DNA from: Novosphingobium sp. KA1
GTDB lineage: Bacteria; Pseudomonadota; Alphaproteobacteria; Sphingomonadales; Sphingomonadaceae
DNA: 64,000 bases
Reading direction: 5' to 3'
NCBI RefSeq assembly: GCF_017309955.1
Contig: NZ_CP021247.1
Span: 186,001 to 250,000 of the forward strand
Part shown: positions 60,001 to 64,000 of the stretch, piece after piece
Numbering within the stretch: position 1 is the first letter of the stretch
Layout of the letters: each line of letters opens with the position of its first letter
Notes under the pieces: generated by a model
What the model saw: only the letters and a program-made list of their open reading frames with translations
Told to the model about the DNA's origin: nothing
The model's database searches: none
Made by a program: the position numbers and the translations under genes

Positions 60001-60141
60001 CTGACCCCCTATGACCTGAACCCGGTTCGAACACGTATGTTACGGCACGAAATCTACCGCAGGTGCCGGGAGATGCAAGGAGGGCGCCGGTTCGCACCGA
60101 CGCCCCTTGCCTGTCCCGACTTGTCCCCAATGGCGCGCCGC

Positions 60142-61023
60142 TCAGACCAGACCGGCGTGCACCAGTGCCTCGTCCACCGCCACCCGGGCCTTCTCGCCGC
60201 AGGGCACCAGCGGCAGGCGCAGTTCGTTCTCGATCCAGTCGTGGACTTGCGCCAGCGCGTACTTGCACGGCCCCGGCGAGCTGTCCTCGAACATGGCGTA
60301 GTGCAGCGGGTAGAGCAGGTCGTTGAGGCGGCGCGCTTCTTCAAGGTCGTTGGCGGCGCAGGCGGCCTGGAACTCGGCGCAGAGCCTGGGCGCGACGTTC
60401 GCGGTCACCGAAATGCAGCCGACGCCGCCCGCCGCGTTGAACGGCAGGGCCAGTTCGTCGTCCCCCGAAAGCTGGCAGAAGTCCTTGCCGATGCCCATGC
60501 GGTGGTCGGTCACGCGGCTGAGGTCGCCGCTGGCGTCCTTGATGGCGATGATGCGATCGGGGAAGCGGCGCGCCAGTTCGATCACGGTTTCGGGCAGCAG
60601 GTCGGTCACCGTGCGGCCCGGCACGTTGTAAAGCACGATCGGCAGGTCGTTGTGCTCGGCCAGGTAGCTGAAGTGGGCCAGCAACCCGTCCTGGCTGGGA
60701 CGGTTGTAATAAGGCGCCACCAGCAGCGCGGCCGAGGCGCCGCACTTCTTCGAGAAGTTCATGTGCAGCAGCGCGTTCATCGTGTCGTTGCTGCCGCAGC
60801 CGGCGATCACCGGCACGCGGCCCGCCGCCTGCTCGACGCAGACCTCGATCACGCGGTGGTGTTCGGCGTTCGACAGCGTCGAGTTTTCACCCGTGGTGCC
60901 GCAGGGCACGAGCGCGGAGGAACCCGAATCGATCTGCCAGTCCACCAGCCGCCGAAAAGCCTGTTCATCGAACGCTCCGTCGCGAAACGGTGTAACAAGA
61001 GCAGGAATGGACCCCGAGAACAT
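60142..61023 (-). CDS. dapA: 4-hydroxy-tetrahydrodipicolinate synthase
   Basis: DapA condenses pyruvate and aspartate semialdehyde in lysine and diaminopimelate synthesis. The 293-residue product has the Schiff-base Lys162 in AIKDASGD, Tyr132 in VLYNVPGRT and the Thr pair in PCGTTGENSTL. It is the standard length. It is divergent from slt. In related genomes smpB usually follows it directly, but here the MITE, peptidase and TonB-like genes lie between. Confidence 0.97.
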   Translation of the reverse strand: MFSGSIPALVTPFRDGAFDEQAFRRLVDWQIDSGSSALVPCGTTGENSTLSNAEHHRVIEVCVEQAAGRVPVIAGCGSNDTMNALLHMNFSKKCGASAALLVAPYYNRPSQDGLLAHFSYLAEHNDLPIVLYNVPGRTVTDLLPETVIELARRFPDRIIAIKDASGDLSRVTDHRMGIGKDFCQLSGDDELALPFNAAGGVGCISVTANVAPRLCAEFQAACAANDLEEARRLNDLLYPLHYAMFEDSSPGPCKYALAQVHDWIENELRLPLVPCGEKARVAVDEALVHAGLV

Positions 61024-61115
61024 GGACTTTACCTCTGCTGATCGTCATCAATGACGGACTGGCATCGGGTAACCGGTCCCGACGTTCAGCGCCTGATAAG
61101 GAGCCTTTCCCCCAA

Positions 61116-63080
61116 ATGTCCAGCATGCAGCGTGCCGCCCCCCTCATCCTGCTTGCTTCCACGGCCCTTTTCTCAAGCCCCGCCCTCGCGCAGGACGGGC
61201 GCGAATGGGATCTCGCCAAAGCGCAGCAGATGCAGTCGCACGACATGAGCGTGCACCAGTCGATCGACCGCTGGCGGCAGCTTTCGGCCAGCAGCCAGCT
61301 CGATTTCGGCACTTATTCCGGGTTCCTGATGACCTTCCCGGGCTATCCGCTGGAAGAGCGCATTCGCGGTTATGCCGAACAGGCGCTGCAGCGCTATCCG
61401 GCCGACGCCAATGCCACCGCCGCCTTCTTCACGCGGTTCCCGCCGCTCTCGAACGAGGCCGCCGGGCGCTATGCGGTGGCGCTGGCGACGCTGCAGCGCC
61501 CCGATGCCGCACAGAAGGCGCTGGCGGCATGGCGCGGCGGCAGCCTTTCGCCCGATGACGAGGCGCGGCTGCTGTCGCTCTACGGCGCCCGGTTCTCGGC
61601 TGCCGATCACGACGCCCGCATGGACGAGCTGCTGTGGCAGGGGCAGACCGCGCAGGCCGAGCGGCAGATTTCCTTCGTCTCCCCCGCCAATCGAGCGCTG
61701 TTCATGGAGCGGCTGTCGATCCTGCAGGGCGCGGCGCCGGGCTCCATGGGGCTGACGCTGACGCCGCAGATGAATGCGGACCCGGGCTATGTCTATGCCC
61801 GCGCGGTGCAGGCGCGAAAGTCGGGCAACCTGCCCGCCGAGATCGCCCTGCTGGCGAACCGCCCGCCGCTGTCGAAGCCGGTGCCGGAACCGGAAAAGTG
61901 GGTGCGCGAACTGCTCACCGCCGCGCGCGGGGCCGGGGCCGATGCCGCCGTGCGCATCGCTGGTTCGATCGACGATGCCTTCGCGCCGGGGACGGACATC
62001 TCGAAGCTCTCCTACCGCCTGCGCGACGATTACACGACGCTGGTCTGGCTGGGCGGCACCAAGGCGCTGTGGTCGCTGGGCGATGCCCGCCGCGCGGCGC
62101 CGCTGTTCTACCGCTACGGCGCCGCGGCGCAGACGCCCGGCACCCGCTCCAAGGGCTTCTACTGGGCCGGACGCGCGCTGGCGCAGGCGGGCGACAGCGC
62201 CGGGGCCAGCCGCTATTTCGAGATGGCGGCCGCCTATCCGCAGTACTTCTACGGCCAGCTCTCGCTCGAACGGCTGGGCCGTCCGCTGCCCGACATGGAC
62301 AGCAAGCCGCGCGCCATGCCCACCCCGGCGGAACGCAGCGCCTTCATGGCAAAGCCGATCACCCGGGCCGTGCGCGACGTCGCCCGCGATGCCGACTGGC
62401 GCACCGGGGTCCAGTTCTACAAGGAGATCTCCGACCAGGCGCAGAGCGAGGCGGACCACGTGCTGGTCGCGGACCTCGCGCGCGAGATCGGCCGGCGTGA
62501 CCTCGCGGTGATCCTCGGCCAGAGCGCCCATGCCGATGGCTACGGCGATTTCGGCAAGATCGCCTATCCGCTGATCCCGACGCCGCCGGGCGCGGACTGG
62601 ACGATGGTCCATGCCCTGACCCGGCAGGAAAGCCAGTTCGCGCAGAACGCGCTCAGCCATGCCGGGGCGCGCGGGCTGATGCAGCTGATGCCGGCCACCG
62701 CGCGCGAGCAGGCGGGCAAGCTCGGCCTCTCCTACGACAGTGCCCGTCTCGTCAGCGACGCGAGCTACAACATCCAGCTCGGCGATGCCTACTTCGCGCG
62801 GATGCGCAATTACTTCGGCGGCTCCTACCCGCTGGCGATCGGTGCCTACAATGCAGGCGCAGGCAATGTGAACAAGTGGCTCGCCGCCAATGGCGATCCG
62901 CGCATGGGCTCGGTCGACTGGGTGACGTGGATCGAGCAGATCCCGATCTACGAGACCAAGAACTACATCCAGCGCGTGCTCGAGAACGCGGTCGTCTATC
63001 AGGCGATTTACCCGGACAAATCGGGCGCGCAGAGCAGCCGTCCGCTCAGCCGGATGATGGGCAAGAATACGCCGGGCTAG
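61116..63080 (+). CDS. slt: Soluble lytic murein transglycosylase
   Basis: Slt cuts peptidoglycan glycan strands to give anhydromuropeptides. The 654-residue product has a signal peptide (LFSSPALAQ), a long superhelical N-terminal part and a C-terminal SLT domain. Catalytic Glu505 lies in TRQESQF, followed by SHAGARGLMQLMP and YNAGAGNVNKWL. The ATG at 61116 follows AAGGAG. The repeat of family C lies directly after the stop. Confidence 0.94.
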   Translation: MSSMQRAAPLILLASTALFSSPALAQDGREWDLAKAQQMQSHDMSVHQSIDRWRQLSASSQLDFGTYSGFLMTFPGYPLEERIRGYAEQALQRYPADANATAAFFTRFPPLSNEAAGRYAVALATLQRPDAAQKALAAWRGGSLSPDDEARLLSLYGARFSAADHDARMDELLWQGQTAQAERQISFVSPANRALFMERLSILQGAAPGSMGLTLTPQMNADPGYVYARAVQARKSGNLPAEIALLANRPPLSKPVPEPEKWVRELLTAARGAGADAAVRIAGSIDDAFAPGTDISKLSYRLRDDYTTLVWLGGTKALWSLGDARRAAPLFYRYGAAAQTPGTRSKGFYWAGRALAQAGDSAGASRYFEMAAAYPQYFYGQLSLERLGRPLPDMDSKPRAMPTPAERSAFMAKPITRAVRDVARDADWRTGVQFYKEISDQAQSEADHVLVADLAREIGRRDLAVILGQSAHADGYGDFGKIAYPLIPTPPGADWTMVHALTRQESQFAQNALSHAGARGLMQLMPATAREQAGKLGLSYDSARLVSDASYNIQLGDAYFARMRNYFGGSYPLAIGAYNAGAGNVNKWLAANGDPRMGSVDWVTWIEQIPIYETKNYIQRVLENAVVYQAIYPDKSGAQSSRPLSRMMGKNTPG

Positions 63081-63125
63081 AGCATTTTCCAATCAGGTGG
63101 AATTACCTGATGACTCGGAAAATGC
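63081..63125 (+). repeat. Palindromic repeat, family C, copy 2 (3' end of slt)
   Basis: It begins right after the TAG stop of slt. Core CCAATCAGG-nGG-n4-ACCTGA-nGA-n-TCGGAAAA matches the element at the recN 3' end (36493-36541) in the same orientation relative to the gene. GCATTTTCC and GGAAAATGC form the outer stem. Confidence 0.75.
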
Positions 63126-63185
63126 GACAAACAAAAACTTAGCCCGGCGTCGGTTCAGGGTTGTTCTGGTACGCCTAGGGGCCGT

Positions 63186-64000
63186 TCAACCCGCTTTCAG
63201 TCGGTAGAGCGCGGAGGCGTGCGGGCGCAGGTTTGCGCGCACCCTGCCCTCGCTCACTCCAAGGTCCGCGCCCTGCCACAGATCGCGCACCGACGCGCGG
63301 CTGAGGCCGAGTTCACGCAAGGGCACGGCCACCTCCAGCGGCGCCTCGCCGGTGTTGAACAGCGCCAGATAGCGGTCCTCGCTGCCCTCTGCCCGCGCCG
63401 ACCAGACGCGGGTGTTGTCGGCCAGGAAATGCGGGCGATTGCCGGTGCTGTGCTGGTTCACCGCCAGGACCTCGCGGTTGGTGAGCAGCGCCAGGGTCGC
63501 ATCGTCGATGCCGCGCAGATCCCCGCCCATGATCAGCGGCGAGCGGGCGATGGACCACAATGTCATCAGCGTCTGCTGCTCGTCCGGGGTGAAGCGGCTG
63601 GCGCGGTCGCCAAGGGCAATGCGGCCCAGCGGCAGCATGTCGGCATCGGGCCAGGAGCCGGGTCCGGCAAACGGCGACCAGTTCTCCAAGCGTGTGAACT
63701 GGGCCAAGAGCTGCGGCCATTCGTCCCAGAAATCGTCGGAAATCCGCCACATCTGCGCATGCTTGCGCACGTCGGCCCCGCGCGGGACCGGGGTCTCGCC
63801 GGGCGAGAGGCTGAGCACGATCGGCCGGCCGCAGCGCGCAATGGCGCTGGCGGCCGCCTCGATTTCCGGAGCATGGGCATCGTAGGGACGGCTCATGTCG
63901 TCCATCTTCACGAAGTCCACGCCCCACGAGGCATAGAGGCGGAACAGGCTGTCGTAATAGGCCTGCGCGCCGGGCTTGCTCATGTCGACGCCGTACATGT
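63186..64000 (-). CDS. GH27-type alpha-galactosidase-like glycosidase (partial, N-terminus outside window)
   Basis: The C-terminal 270 or so residues of a glycoside hydrolase resembling family 27. The nucleophile region is VDFVKMDDMSRPYD, and a second acidic pair lies in RISDDFWDEW. NWSPFAGPGSWPDADMLPLG and TLWSIARSPLIMGGDLR are typical of the (beta/alpha)8 barrel of these enzymes, and a small beta-sandwich follows. An internal Met at 63998 is probably not the true start because the family has at least 100 more residues upstream. Substrate is not determined. Confidence 0.8.
   Translation of the reverse strand, partial: MYGVDMSKPGAQAYYDSLFRLYASWGVDFVKMDDMSRPYDAHAPEIEAAASAIARCGRPIVLSLSPGETPVPRGADVRKHAQMWRISDDFWDEWPQLLAQFTRLENWSPFAGPGSWPDADMLPLGRIALGDRASRFTPDEQQTLMTLWSIARSPLIMGGDLRGIDDATLALLTNREVLAVNQHSTGNRPHFLADNTRVWSARAEGSEDRYLALFNTGEAPLEVAVPLRELGLSRASVRDLWQGADLGVSEGRVRANLRPHASALYRLKAG

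Overview
The window is one continuous piece of a GC-rich alphaproteobacterial chromosome. Gene content and order point to the order Sphingomonadales, and a Novosphingobium-like organism is the best guess. The pointers are sdhCDA, the CtrA-pathway proteins CckA and SciP, an UrcA protein, GTTC-N7-GTTC SOS boxes, an HWE-family histidine kinase, and the block slt / dapA / smpB-DUF2062-cckA / recA / alaS. No rRNA, tRNA or CRISPR array was seen.

Layout. 1-9 kb: sdhC-sdhD-sdhA (minus, sdhA cut by the window edge). Divergent from it is a subclass B3 metallo-beta-lactamase overlapping prmA. Then a short PilZ protein, sciP, ligA, an outer-membrane protein and a glycine-zipper protein. 9-14.6 kb: a pteridine-reductase-like SDR, cfa, argG, a first RlpA-like protein, and a helix-turn-helix gene with unclear ends. 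14.6-18.2 kb is an accessory, AT-richer island. In it an IS3-family element splits a gene whose C-terminal half resembles nucleoside-deoxyribosyltransferase-like effectors. Beside it lies a nucleotidyltransferase gene with a 48-residue companion, downstream of uvrA.

18.2-28.4 kb: uvrA (SOS box), UrcA-family protein, a secreted protein followed by a large palindromic element, an HWE kinase, an M28 peptidase, a UbiB-like kinase and a second RlpA lipoprotein. 28.4-32.6 kb: a Slam-type outer-membrane protein followed by two TbpB-like surface lipoproteins. The two lipoprotein genes share a perfect 158-bp leader repeat. 32.7-33.7 kb: a single-domain globin divergent from an NsrR-type repressor, with a matching palindrome between them. 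33.8-46 kb: a 53-residue small protein, an M3 peptidase, recN (SOS box), bamD, a Kef-type antiporter, a membrane protein, a deoxyinosine glycosylase, a DUF885 protein and glutaminase. 46.5-63 kb: alaS and a repeat-bearing secreted protein upstream of glsA, a second DUF885 protein, recA (SOS box), cckA-DUF2062-smpB, a MITE-like element, an S9 peptidase, a TonB-C-like protein, dapA and slt. The window ends inside a GH27-type glycosidase.

How the genes connect. Three repair genes (uvrA, recN, recA) each carry a perfect alphaproteobacterial LexA box. cckA and sciP belong to the same cell-cycle circuit. Slam and its two lipoproteins form a secretion-plus-cargo unit, which I consider the most interesting system here. 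Several dispersed palindromic repeats (two families with two clear copies each, plus a 34-bp-TIR MITE) mark the intergenic spaces.
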